60,000 nt of DNA from Acanthaster planci (lineage: Eukaryota > Echinodermata > Asteroidea > Valvatida > Acanthasteridae): assembly GCF_001949145.1 (NCBI RefSeq), contig NW_019091416.1, positions 314,511 through 374,510 of the forward strand, written 5' to 3'. Within the stretch, counting starts at the first letter, position 1; every line of letters begins with the position of its first letter. Below the pieces are notes generated by a model, which had not been told where the DNA came from, made no database searches, and saw only the letters and a list, made by a program, of their open reading frames with translations. The position numbers and the translations under genes were made by a program. This document shows positions 1 to 11,915 of this stretch, one piece after another.

Positions 1-1364
1 TGCGGCTTTAGCCACAATAACGTGCTAGACTTAAACTAGTCTCCCCTTATGTCAACAACAGGTGAAATAAAGCCATTCATCCAATTACCGACAGTTCAGC
101 ATGTCATTATACGACAAATTGGTCGTATATCATCGTCCACATTGCCTCGACTAAGGTCATCCTGAACATTTTTTTAAATATAGCCCCCAAAACACTGCAC
201 TATGGAAAGGTTCAAGACCATGCAACGCGTGGACACAAATAATTATAAATAAATAAAATGGCTGACTACTGGTTGGCCATGATGCAAACATGGACAGCAA
301 AGACGGCTCAGAAAGCGCCTCCGCTGTAAACAGAGATGCTTAATCCGTAGCATTTAGGGATTTTATGCCGAGCAAGGAGAGGCGTGCAAAGATTAGCGCA
401 TACAGCACAATTCCGATGATGGCATGCCACTTTTTGTTACTCCCTTTTGCCATTTGTGGACTACAAGAATTGGTCCGGGGATTGAGCCTTTAAGCAAGGA
501 CCTCATTTTCTAAGAAGGAATTATCCAAATAGTCACAGAATACCAAAGAGGCTCACGCCACTGTTTTGGTTGTCAGGTACTGCAACAATCAAATTTGCAG
601 GACTTAGAGAGATGACTTAAAAGTTACATTTGAAAGTTTAGGTACAACTACTGTACATGTACACTTGGACTGTTAGAAAAAGTATCAAATTATAATTTTC
701 TGGGTTATCTACTGGGGAGTCATTCGCTCGCTGTTGCTTATTGATCACAACATATGCTTTATTTCATTTGCATGTAAATATATGTTTAGTACGTAAATAA
801 AGGACATATTCTTCATGATTAGATGCAGATACAGAACAACAGCGAGGAATGGGTCAGGTTCTTAAAATGGCACCTTATTTCTTGTTGTCAAAATGACTGC
901 AAAGAAAAACTCTGAACACCTGTAAAGGCTCAGCTCCTGAAAAAAAATGCACTGCAGGGATATTGGTAAAAAATGTAAAGGAGGTGGACTCCCCCCCCCA
1001 GCTCTTTTAGGGTTAAAATATTTTTCTCCAAATGGCACATCAGCTACACACTTGTGTGCCGGCCAATTTGTGAAAACTCAAAATTATTCTAAAACAAACC
1101 AATGTTTGCCGTGAGCGCACACACCGAGTACTAGCTACGGGTTCTCAAGAAGTTCCAACACACAACACTTGTATTTCTGGTTATGAAACCAGTGACAAAT
1201 TGAACATTTGAGTCAGACGACCTTAAGAGAAGTTCTCCACCTGCAACAGCTCATGCTTTCATGATTTTATCTATTTACCTAAACAGGTGTTGAACTGCAC
1301 ATTGGCTTCAGTGGGCTCTACTTCCATATCATGAACTGTAGAAGTGCAGATGACAGTTTCTTAC
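1..1364. other. gene-free flank
   Basis: No reading frame, RNA gene or convincing splice-bounded exon is visible on either strand. The stretch is AT-rich and holds a C run near 992-1000 and scattered TACATGTA palindromes. It may be intron or 3' UTR downstream of the candidate minus-strand exon at 1365-1416, but nothing in the sequence proves that. Confidence 0.5.
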
Positions 1365-1416
1365 CTTTTCTCTTCCCAGGCATCCACTAGTTTTGATATC
1401 TGTGCCCCTGGATTGA
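1365..1416 (-). CDS. candidate internal exon of an unidentified gene
   Basis: On the minus strand a pyrimidine-rich acceptor ending in AACAG precedes the exon and a consensus donor (AAAAG|GTAAGA) follows it. Only one frame is open, with 2 extra bases at each end: it reads NPGAQISKLVDAWEEK, a helical, charged segment. I do not recognise the family. No neighbouring exon could be joined to it. The opposite strand also has a good acceptor (CTCTTCCCAG) at this place, so a plus-strand exon is an alternative. The minus reading is preferred because both splice sites are good and the peptide looks natural. Confidence 0.35.
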
Positions 1417-4400
1417 CTGTTAAAGATGAAAAAAGAACAGCGTAAAATCAAAGAGTGATGCACAACGGTAAGCCACACGTTTTAAATGCTGCAACATCTG
1501 TTCCAGGCAGTCAGATCTACTTGGAACTCATATATCTCAGAGTGGGATGCTTCTAGTGACAGTTAACACAGAAAACAAAGGATCTACACTTCCTGTAGTC
1601 ATTCCTCAGCAGCTGTTACTCCAACCAAGTCAAGTGCAATTGCAATATCACTGCAGTAAGCACAGTTTTCTCTTTTTTTCTAATCACAGCACTCTAAGAA
1701 CAGCAGAATTTATTGTTCAAAGGCTTTAAAAATCGTGTGCATGTCAACGAGCAGCATATGTAGATGTGCCAACCCTTCAGATGCTCATTTCTTTCATAAC
1801 ACTGCACAATCCTGGTCATAAGTTCACATTCAAAAAATCTGCATTCTAACTATTTCGAAATATTAAACTTGTGTATGCAAAGAAAAGTTTTTGTTACAGG
1901 TAAGGACTGTTGATATGCAAGGTAAACGGGGTCCGTAGGGCCTGGGTGGGCCCTACGTCCTGATGCAATGATTTTGTCCATCGGTACCGAGAGACTTGAA
2001 TCAAGTCTGACTATTTGTTTAGGATTAAATCACAGAGATGAGTGGAAACAGGGAGTCCCTGAGTGATGGACTGAGTTTAAGACCCTGGGAAAAATATTGG
2101 CAAGTTGCCAGCCAGGTAAAGAGAGAGGTGGGGACTGGTAAACGCGGCCCCCAGAAAGGCTCAGCTGGAGTGGTGGTTTTGTTGATTGAAGAAGTTTGAG
2201 GAAAACCAGGACAGAAAGAGGTGAAGAGGTGAAGCTCCCACTCAAGAAGGAGGCAGAAGGGTTTTTAAGGGAAGATGTCACTCCCTTACAAGGACGGCAC
2301 TCCAAGTCACTCCAAAAGATGGTAACAACTGGAGATAACAATAGGGTATGGCAAGGTCATTAGAAAGGTAGGGTCCACAAAAATTTTTAAATCTTTTATT
2401 TGAGGAATGGACCTAGTGAAATGGTAGCTGACTGAAGGAGGGGAACATGCAGGAAAGGGGAACGTGGTCACATGGTATAACCTGGCCATATTCTCTCTCT
2501 CAACAAGAGTTTCGTGCAACAAAACAGCCACTGCTAAAGGTAGCTGCAAATAAGCTAAAAATGCGATAGTGGTTTCCATGGTTTGCTGAATAAGTGACTC
2601 ATGCCTTGACAACTTTTTTCCCGTGCTTCAATTGGATTTTCCAAAGTTGCCGAGACAATGTTACCTTGCATGTGAGTGGTCATGGTAATGTGGCCACACA
2701 CTGTGCACTGGCATATACCGTGTAAAAGACCAGATGACAACTTGTGAACCCCCCCCCCAAAAAAGTCGACCGTCTGAACACCAGAACCTTCACTGTCTCT
2801 GTGGAGGACTTTAGATGAGTGAACGGGAGACGTGACACATTCTTTGGAGAATCAGCAAGAAGACTTCTGAAGCGTAATGGTGACACAGAAAAAAAAAACG
2901 GGTATGGTAAGTTTATGTATCACTTGTTACACTTGAAAAATGCCAGTCAGTCTGGCACAGGCCTGCTTAAGAACATATGGTTGAATAGTCCAATGTGAAG
3001 GGAAACAACGGGAAAAAAACACAGCTCACCCCTCACTTAGTTTCCCAAAAAATGTAGGCATTGTATTGGCTATTAGAATGACTACAGATTGGGTTGTCAA
3101 ATCCTGTGGTTTTTTTAATGTCAGACTGACATTGGTTACCAATTTCTATGTGAAAAGGGGGGGGGCTTCATGACCGTTTCTTTTCAAGAAGAAGAATTGG
3201 AGAGTTTGCCTTTTGCAAACATCAATCTTGCATGATCCTGTCAAGGCCATCCTGGCATACTCCATCATTCCACAAGGGGATTTGTACAATGTTCGCATGC
3301 AATGTGTGCAATGCATATTCTTATACTCGCATTTTGCACGAGTGCACCGACGAATGGCACCAGGTTTGCTTCAAGTTTTGGGGATCAACAACGAACCCAA
3401 ACCAGTGCCTGCTTCTTGATTTTTAGGAGACTAAAAGGTTTAGAGCCAGCTGGCTATGACGTTTACTTGAAGTGTAGCTACAATGAATTTTTCTTTGACA
3501 CAATTTTTCTGCATTATTGTACTCTTCTTCAATGTATGAAAATGCTTTTACACTCCTATTTTGATAAATACATTGGAAAGTGTATGCTTTGATTAAAAGT
3601 ATTCATGCTTTCCCAGACAACTGAGGGCGCTGTTGCCGTGAAGTCATCTAGGGAAGACATGGTTCAGTCAAATCCTGCATTTACCATCTGAAACATTTCT
3701 GAGATGGGGACTGATGCTTTCTTATTGCAATGCACATAAACAACAAAGAACCAGCAAAGGGAGAAAACCGAGTCCAGGAAAATCTACAAAAAAGCAGGAC
3801 TTTTTTGTGTACAAACCAATGTAACATTGAGGCTTCTTCCTGAGATGACATCACATTTTTGCTCATGAATATGAAATACTCATTAGCATAAGACCAGAAA
3901 GTGTTAACAAACCCTTTGAAAAAGTGAAACAAAAGTTGACAATCAGGTTAACTGAGGCACAGAGGTGCATTTTGGAGGTTTGTATTAAAAACAATGGTTG
4001 GAGTTACCCTTTAATTTGAGTCTTCATTTCCCAAAAGTTTGAAGTGCAAAGGCTATGCATTGCAGCACATTGTCCATAACACTGCGGGGAAGTTCAGGAA
4101 AAAACTTCAGGCCATTTTAGGATTGCCTATGATTTCATACATCTTGGAGAAGAAACTTAACAGTTCCCACTAAAAGAAATTCACAAATGGCAATCAAGAC
4201 ATTTTTGCCAGGGCTGCAACCTGCATCATTGAAATATGCCACCGTTTTATGTGGATATTGCTCTCGCGCTGCATTTCCTAATTTGTTCATAACATTTCTG
4301 ACTTAAACATATTGAACGACGAACGTTCACATTCCCAGGACGGTGAGTCTATGACATATTTCAATAATCTAAGTCCCACTGCATCAACATACTTCCCACG

Positions 4401-7257
4401 CAGTACAGTTTGCATCAAACTCTTTTGTTATGGACTATAGATCACTAGGCCCCTAGAAGATCTTACTACCACCTGTTGACATTTCCAGGGTTCCCTGCAG
4501 AAACCTGAAAAAAAATATTGTGACAAAGGTGGACAAAGTAAACCTTGTCAACTGCAGATGCCTCTCCAAAAATATCAACAGGACCTTTGCCCCAAAAAAC
4601 AACTTTGTGTAGGGAAAACTGGAAAATATATCTATAACCAAGCTAAACAGAGTTATTTGACTTTACAAATAATGAAACATACTTTACTCAGAAGGGGGAA
4701 GAGACGGGGAACAAGGAACAATGGAAGAAAAAAGAAAAAACAGAGCCAAGAAGGGGCCTCAGATTAACAAGGACTGTGCATGGAAAACCAAGGAGGAGGG
4801 GCAGCATTTAGTGTCCTGAGTGTCTTGAGAAGAACAGGGCAGTCCCAAGGCCAGACAGAACCTGGAAGAACTGCCCCAAACAATCAGGAAATTGATCCTT
4901 GGCTAGACATTCTGTCAACATCGGGACAAAAAAGTTCAGACATGAGCAAACAAAAAGTAATTTGGAAACGGACCCATTTTACAATGGATGGGGTGACCCT
5001 TTCAAGAAATGGGGGCAGACTCTCACCCATAAACAAAGTGAAAGTTTGCAAGACTTTATTGAACGTGAATCTTTCACTGGGCTTTTCCTTAGACTTTCAA
5101 TCGACTCAGTTGAAGGTAAACCCACGGTAACACGTAGTTTCAAAACAAAACAGAAGGTGATTTATTTCCAAGGGGGGGGGGACAAATGAGGAAAAACATA
5201 CAGAACAAGGGTGGGGGAACATTTCATAATAAATTCTGTACACAACATCCTAAAATAAATCATTAGGCACTAAACAGAATTCACTACGACTGATTGCTTC
5301 AACGATGATTCCAAAGAAAATGGATTTATTCTGTGTACCAAGCTATGTACATGTATACATGTCGCTTTCTCAAGAGGTTCAAATGAAATTAACAAAGGGA
5401 ACTTCATCCATGAGGCCGTCTAGCTCCGAGTGTCCCACATAGAAGCAACAAAGGGCAAACTGCAGAGTACTTCCGTGCCCACAGGAGTAGAATTGGGTCA
5501 CATTCCTAAACTCTCTCAAATGTGCACTTTTTCTTTGATGGATCCAATGCGAAAGGGGGAGGCAATCGTCACATCCACACACAGCATTTGTTGATTTCAG
5601 TTCACCGTTTCAACTCCCAGGGTCTGGGCTCCGCCCCCCCCCCATGTGCATGTAATCCCTATCCACAATCCTTGTCCCTGTTTGTTGTATGTTGGCATTA
5701 ATGCAAACACTCATCGCCAAATGTTCCATGTCCTGATATGCAAATATCATTCAAGTCACTCCTTCTCTGTGGTGGGTGAGCATGACATTGACTGATGAGG
5801 ACACATCATTCAACAATAGAGATTTGGTGAGGTAGGGGAAAAGTCACGCACCCAACTGACTTGCTGTCACTTTGATAAATTCTATGGACTTCTTTTTCCT
5901 TTTCACAGACCAAAGTACTCAAGGGACCACACGCTCTGCACATGTAGCTTGGGTTCCTCTCCATTTTCTCCAACCTGGGACAGGAGTAGTCAAAGAGATT
6001 AAAAAACAAAACAATTTCACGTGGCTATCATGCACGTGACTATCGCATGGCCATATTAACTTGACCATCACTTGACTGTCACCTGACACAGAGGTTGTCA
6101 TGTGATCTCCTGATATAGTAGGATGATCATTGTTTTTAACCTATACTGAGTAACCGCAACGGATGCCTGTCAGTACAAAAATGTAAGAATGGTTTTCAAA
6201 AATCTTGTGCAGCTAAATTAAAACTCTAAATAGTCAAAATGCCTCCCACATCAGCAGAAAAAAAGCAACTGTGCACTCTGTAGCAAAAGCTACCGCCGAC
6301 CAAAAGTGAATTTTCTGCAATTTGGCTGTGGCTGCCCAAATAATTTGCTTGTGAAGACAAGAGACGTTTATATGCTGCATACAATTTCTCGTTCGGTGTT
6401 CCTCTACTGATTGATTAGAACTGAAGTTAGTCACTCTGCATGACATGAAGTTGAGATAAAAATCCTACATATATCTAAAAGAACATGAGCGTGTAGCTCG
6501 GGCTGAGTGTTGAAAGGGTAAGTGGAAAGACAGCTATGGAGCATCTTTTCTTGGGGGGGAGTTAAAATTCAGTCATCAATGCCAGGGTAAATTCAAAGAA
6601 AACAGACCCTGGGCAGGCCATAAATGATGGAGGACCTGCCCTGTTTCACGGGAAAAAATGAATGCCAACATGAACAATGTTCACTGTCTTCAGCCCTAGC
6701 CAAGCTGTCATGTCCAATTTTCTCCAGATTTGTTTTTTTTTTTTGAGACTGGGCAAGGATCCACACAGGATTTCTTGAGGATTACCTTAGATTCTGACAA
6801 GCAGGCTTTCACAAGTGGACCAGGGCAAGTTCATTATTGTGCCTTCAGGTGTCCAGTGTCAAGCTCTCAAGGTCAAAAATCCCGAGGGAGATCCAACCTT
6901 GTGATTGTTTTGGTTTTTTTTACAAAGGTACCTGTTAGGGACAGCCCCCTCTAATTCTCTATACAATTCCTTCAAAATCCTTGCCAGCTATTTGTGATGT
7001 CAAAGTTTCTCTCTCCCAAAGGTCAAGACCTGAGGGAAAGAACCTGAGTTGTTAGGGCCTGTGATTGTTTTGATTTGGCATGGTTGAAAAGATCAGGCAG
7101 CTGGCCAGAATTTGTTTCTGAGGACAGAGGGGTCAAAGCTCTCTCTCTCAAAAAAAACTTGCAAGCATTTGAAAGAAGAGTGAAGCAGGGCTAGAAACTT
7201 GAGAGCAGTTTTAACTTTGGTGTGTGCATAGGCATACATGGCACCGCAAGAAGTATC
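1417..7257. other. intergenic or intronic DNA, no supported gene
   Basis: Several frames of 60-120 codons occur (for example 4780-5130 plus, 5379-5582 minus) but none has recognisable motifs, good splice borders or coding-like composition. A short minus-strand frame ending at 4453 follows a good acceptor near 4511 (TTTTTTTTCAG) and could be a tiny terminal exon, but nothing joins to it. Poly-G and poly-C runs occur at 2751, 3167, 5172 and 5635. No RNA gene was seen. Confidence 0.4.
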
Positions 7258-7368
7258 TCATGTCCTTTCCAGGACGTTTCTGTACACCAAGCCCTTCAGC
7301 CGCATCATCTCTTTCATGCCGCCATTGAAGACGGGAAGAAAGGAGATCAAGCTCTTGGAAATGCTAAC
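7258..7368 (-). CDS. candidate terminal exon of an unidentified gene
   Basis: The minus strand shows a strong acceptor (ACAAGTCTCTTCACCTCAG) followed by 36 sense codons and TGA. The frame starts in phase 0 and its third positions are mostly G or C, unlike the AT-rich surroundings. The peptide begins VSISKSLISFLPVFNGG and ends GLVYRNVLERT. I do not recognise the family. The plus strand is also open here from an ATG at 7240 for 44 codons, so the strand is not settled. Upstream exons should lie at higher coordinates; a weak candidate at 8587-8726 does not join in phase, so at least one exon is missing or one of the two calls is wrong. Confidence 0.4.
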   Translation of the reverse strand, partial: VSISKSLISFLPVFNGGMKEMMRLKGLVYRNVLERT

Positions 7369-10300
7369 CTGAGGTGAAGAGACTTGTTTGCCTTTTTAAA
7401 TCCTCCATCCCCCCCCACGGAAAAATATAACTTGTGACCAGCATACCCCCTGACATTTTATTGCCATGTACCTACCTCTTTGGATGCGTCTTCAATTCCA
7501 GAACTACACAAACTACAGCACAGTGCAATCATCCTCTAAACTGTACCCCTCAAGTTGATCACATACTTAATTTAGTGCTAAAGACAGTGTGGCTAAACGC
7601 ATGGGCAAACAAATATCAAGTTGTACCGTTTTGGTCCAAGGCTAGAAAAATGTACACGAAAGTACTGCTCAATCAACTTACTTCAGCCCACATGATTGCA
7701 AGCTGGGCTGTTAATGTTTAGTGGCCCATTAATTCAACTTGGTGCAGAGAGGTCAGTAAGAACCCATTTCCATGTTTTCCTAGTCAACCATCAACAAATG
7801 CAAATAATCAGGTCAACAGGTCTGGCAGGGTTCCAATTCAGTTGGATCACAATCAGTGAGGGCCAGCTGCTTGGGATGTCATTTACTCGAGGCAATCAAG
7901 GGGAGGGGGGAAATCTCAGTTACCATGGATTTGTTATTGTTTGGGATAAAATAAGCAGGTCAAGGGGAAGGGGAAATTGCTCTTCCCCTTATACCCCCTT
8001 CTCCCCATCTCTCCCCCCCCCAAAAAAAAACAACTGTCAAAAAAGGAAGTGCTGAAAGTCCAGGATACTTGTTGGAGGGAGCATTCCTGTGACAATGTTG
8101 AAGCTCCTGCCACCATATGCTAGCTGCAAAACTTGGGCAAACTTACATTTTAACAGACCATTTGTATTCAAATCCCAATCTGCTCAATGGTCGAACTGTT
8201 CAACTTTGAATGTCAGATCTGTGGTATCCTGATAAATGGTTACCATGCATTTTACGGGTGAACAGTCAAAATAGATTTGATACCTTATTAAAAGACTGCA
8301 TTATTGTAGCCAGGTGCCTGGTGCCCACACAAACAACACTGCAGGGTCTCTGTTTGCCCTTGTAAAGTAGAACATTCAATCAGTCACGTTGTTAAAATTA
8401 TTCTTACCACTGGACTCATAAAGATTATTATTTTGATGAAATTATCACTTAACTGCCAGCACACTCAAGTTTGCATGGTCACTACCACAATTAACGGAGC
8501 CCTCAGAACACATTGGTCGATGCATAACAGATTGTGACCTCTTTCCATATTTTTCAATTTTTTTTTTAGCCTTGGACTAATTAGACCTGTGTTCACTTCT
8601 TGCAAATAGCAGGAAATCCTGATATGGAGAGGATGTTGGGGAGAGAGGGTGTGGATTTCCACAAGCTTTTGACAAGTCATCTTTAATTCGCGCTCAGCGT
8701 CAACAGAGAGCAACAAGTTGGCTCTGCTGCCAATGTGAAGTGGCCAAGAGAAAGCAGAGCCATTTCAGTGCACTGCAAAACTGGCTTTGAAAAATTTACA
8801 TATGCACATGTAGAGTCTGTCGAAAAAAAATCAGAAGATTGCACATGTTGGATACATGCCATCGCACAGGTAATGATGAAAGTCTGTGACAGGAATCAGG
8901 AAAGTCATGCTGTTTTCGTCACAAGGTGCGCAGATGTCCCCTTGCAGAAGGTACATGTGCAATGACCATTAAGTTATCCAAAAACAAGATGTGCCTGCCA
9001 GAAGTGAGGGTGGCAATCGGAAATGAAAACCAGGTAAGGGGCCAGGCCTCATCACATAAAAGTTTGACATGCCTCTGGCTATACCCCCACCCCCACAAGG
9101 CCTTGGAGGGGTGCTTCCTCCCAAGGGTTGGCCCCTGGAGATATCACTTCCCAGAGGGGGTAAAAGTTTGCCAGGGGAAAGGAATTTAAAAACAAAAACC
9201 TGGACAGCTGAGAGGAGGGGTTGACTGGAAAAACACCAGGAAAGGGCATGATTTGTATGTCGGACAGAAACACACAAGTCATTCTTCTGACGATTAGCTT
9301 ACAAACAAATCTGTTTCAAAGGGAAGAAAATCTGAAATGCTGTGGCTCAGTAGCTGATACTCTGGCCATCTTTCTCAAGGGATGCAGGGTTGGACAACAC
9401 AAGGGTATGACCACCACCCATTTCCCAGGAAATAAGAATGGGTGGGGCACTAATGTGCAGGAAGATCTCACTTCAGCATCCAGGGATCAAATAACTAACA
9501 TCAGAACCAAGTGGAGGAAATGTCACCAAACACCTGTCTCACTTAGGCCCCCAGTCCTGTTCACAAACAATGGTTTACGTCCAGGTACGAGTTGACAACT
9601 TTCTACCCCCCCCGCAATAATAGACACATTATGAATGCAGTCTTTTTCAGATTATGAAAGAAAATTTTGTGATTGTAGTGACTTTGCGCAGTGCTATGAA
9701 AAAATCTACGGAGTTAACTAAACAATTCCAATTTGGTGGGGAAAATCTGGCTTCTGGCCAGATGTGTACACTTCATCAACTGTTTTGACCACAAGGAGTT
9801 TCCCAGGGTTACCTTATGGTAATTGGATTGTTGACACAGTAACTGATGACCTCTGCTTTCAGTGCCTTCAATTCAACTTCATGGTTCAACCAACTTGAGG
9901 CCAGTCAGGCAGTGATTTACAGCCCAGAAGGGTCTGGTCTTCCAAAAAGGTCAGCCAGGAGAAGGGCAAGGATGGTCAGCTCTCAAAACTTGCAGCCCCA
10001 ATATTTGTTTTCTTTCCTAAATCACTGTTTTTTTTCCCTTCGGTGGCTGCAGCAGTATGTGTCATTGGAGGGGGATGACATCACTGGCTTCCAAAAACTC
10101 CCACGAGGAGTGATCTAGGGAGCAGAATTCGGGCACCTGTACTTGGTACAGGGCAATCAGGTGATGATCCTACCATCAACAGAATTATGACGTGATAAGA
10201 GTACAGAACCAGCTGGGTAGTTTAGTTTAGAAATCGTTTTCCAGTAAAAATTTAACATTGGTCAGATGAAAAACAAACAGAAAGTTTATGATGACTATGA

Positions 10301-11385
10301 GTTGGAGTTAAAGTTCTTTTTCAATTCCTTTTTTTCTTTAAATGATTTTTAAACACGAGGGGTGCATTTGCCCGGGTGGAAGTGGCAGGTGGGGGGGGGG
10401 AGTTGACATCATGGGAGGGGGATGCACATGCCACACATCACAGCAGTCAAACAATGGCTGTGTTATGCTATGCCATCAAGTAACACAAAACGTCTGTGGA
10501 CTTATTCCAAGAGACAAAATAAATCATACTGCAGCACAGAAAAACGCAGCGTTTCACGAGCTTCACTATGTGACATAATTTGGAATTGAAAAGTTGCAAT
10601 ACTTTATCCTAAGTGAGTGGAAGTCTGCATACTGGTCCATACTGTATCCATTTTTTGCCATGTATGCAGCTCAGTCAGTGTTTTCGACCCACTCCGACAT
10701 GTGATTGAAGGGCTAAGATGAGGGAAAAATGATGAGCCAAGGACTTGACAATTTCCCATTAGACTGGCCCACCCCACACCAGTAATGGCCCTTGCATTCA
10801 TAACACGTAGGCTTGGGAACACAGCCCAAAAGTGTACACACATTCTACTCTTGTTGTTCTGGACGGTGGCGTATCCAGCTTTTGGTGGGGGGGGGGATTC
10901 AAAAGTGAATGCAGCTGTGGGCTCATTCAACATGATGTTGGGAGAGAACAAATATCACAAGCCTCCCTTGTGATCCTGACATCCACGATTTTCTTTCATG
11001 GTGTTGTTTTCTTGGGGTTTGGGGGCTAATATTTGATAAACAATTACTTTCTTACCAATGATGTATTCTTTGTATAAAAAAAATAAATAAATAAAATCCG
11101 TCGGGGCAAAATGCCCCCCCCGCTGGATACCCACTGATTTCTAATTGTAGACTCCAACATTAAATCCTGAAGAGTCAGATAATCAGAGGTTTGCAGTAAC
11201 ACCATTTTATCAACTTCTGGATGTTTTGAGATGTAACACTCTGTTAGTTGGTTAACTTTGGAATTACTGGTGTCAAGCACACACACAGTGTTTGGTAAAA
11301 TAAATACCTGCCATACATTTCCTTTGTAACAAAGTCAAAAGCAACCTGTGCCCAGATGATATACATGTAGATATATATATATTTT
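7369..11385. other. non-coding or unresolved DNA
   Basis: Apart from a weak exon candidate at 8587-8726, nothing here has convincing gene structure. A plus-strand acceptor near 10052 (CCTTCGGTGGCTGCAG) opens a frame of about 21 codons to a stop at 10118, and the minus strand is open over the same bases; neither could be joined to another exon. G runs of 10 lie at 10391-10400 and 10887-10896. An AT microsatellite at 11371-11385 runs into the assembly gap. Confidence 0.4.
8587..8726 (-). CDS. weak candidate exon of an unidentified gene
   Basis: The minus strand has a tandem acceptor (TTGGCAGCAG) followed by an open frame reading LLLSVDAERELKMTC and onward for 46 codons to a possible but poor donor (ACACAG|GTCTAA). 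The peptide looks helical and protein-like. The frame continues past the donor, and its end phase does not match the candidate terminal exon at 7258-7368. It could be an internal exon of the same unknown gene with one exon missing, or chance. Confidence 0.2.
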
Positions 11386-11915
11386 NNNNNNNNNNNNNNN
11401 NNNNNNNNNNNNNNNNNNNNNNNNNNNNNNNNNNNNNNNNNNNNNNNNNNNNNNNNNNNNNNNNNNNNNNNNNNNNNNNNNNNNNNNNNNNNNNNNNNNN
11501 NNNNNNNNNNNNNNNNNNNNNNNNNNNNNNNNNNNNNNNNNNNNNNNNNNNNNNNNNNNNNNNNNNNNNNNNNNNNNNNNNNNNNNNNNNNNNNNNNNNN
11601 NNNNNNNNNNNNNNNNNNNNNNNNNNNNNNNNNNNNNNNNNNNNNNNNNNNNNNNNNNNNNNNNNNNNNNNNNNNNNNNNNNNNNNNNNNNNNNNNNNNN
11701 NNNNNNNNNNNNNNNNNNNNNNNNNNNNNNNNNNNNNNNNNNNNNNNNNNNNNNNNNNNNNNNNNNNNNNNNNNNNNNNNNNNNNNNNNNNNNNNNNNNN
11801 NNNNNNNNNNNNNNNNNNNNNNNNNNNNNNNNNNNNNNNNNNNNNNNNNNNNNNNNNNNNNNNNNNNNNNNNNNNNNNNNNNNNNNNNNNNNNNNNNNNN
11901 NNNNNNNNNNNNNNN
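11386..11915. other. assembly gap (530 N)
   Basis: A run of 530 undetermined bases. Its left edge is an AT microsatellite, so the gap was probably caused by low-complexity sequence. Long frames that read through the Ns are artefacts. Confidence 0.98.

Noticed and set aside
4453-4512. Possible small minus-strand terminal exon
   Set aside because: The acceptor is good, but with about 17 codons and no partner exon it cannot be told from chance.
4780-5130. 116-codon plus frame
   Set aside because: No known motif, no splice borders, A-rich composition like the non-coding surroundings, and an overlapping frame of similar length.
10053-10118. Possible plus-strand terminal exon after a good acceptor
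   Set aside because: Only 21 codons, the minus strand is equally open, and no upstream exon joins.
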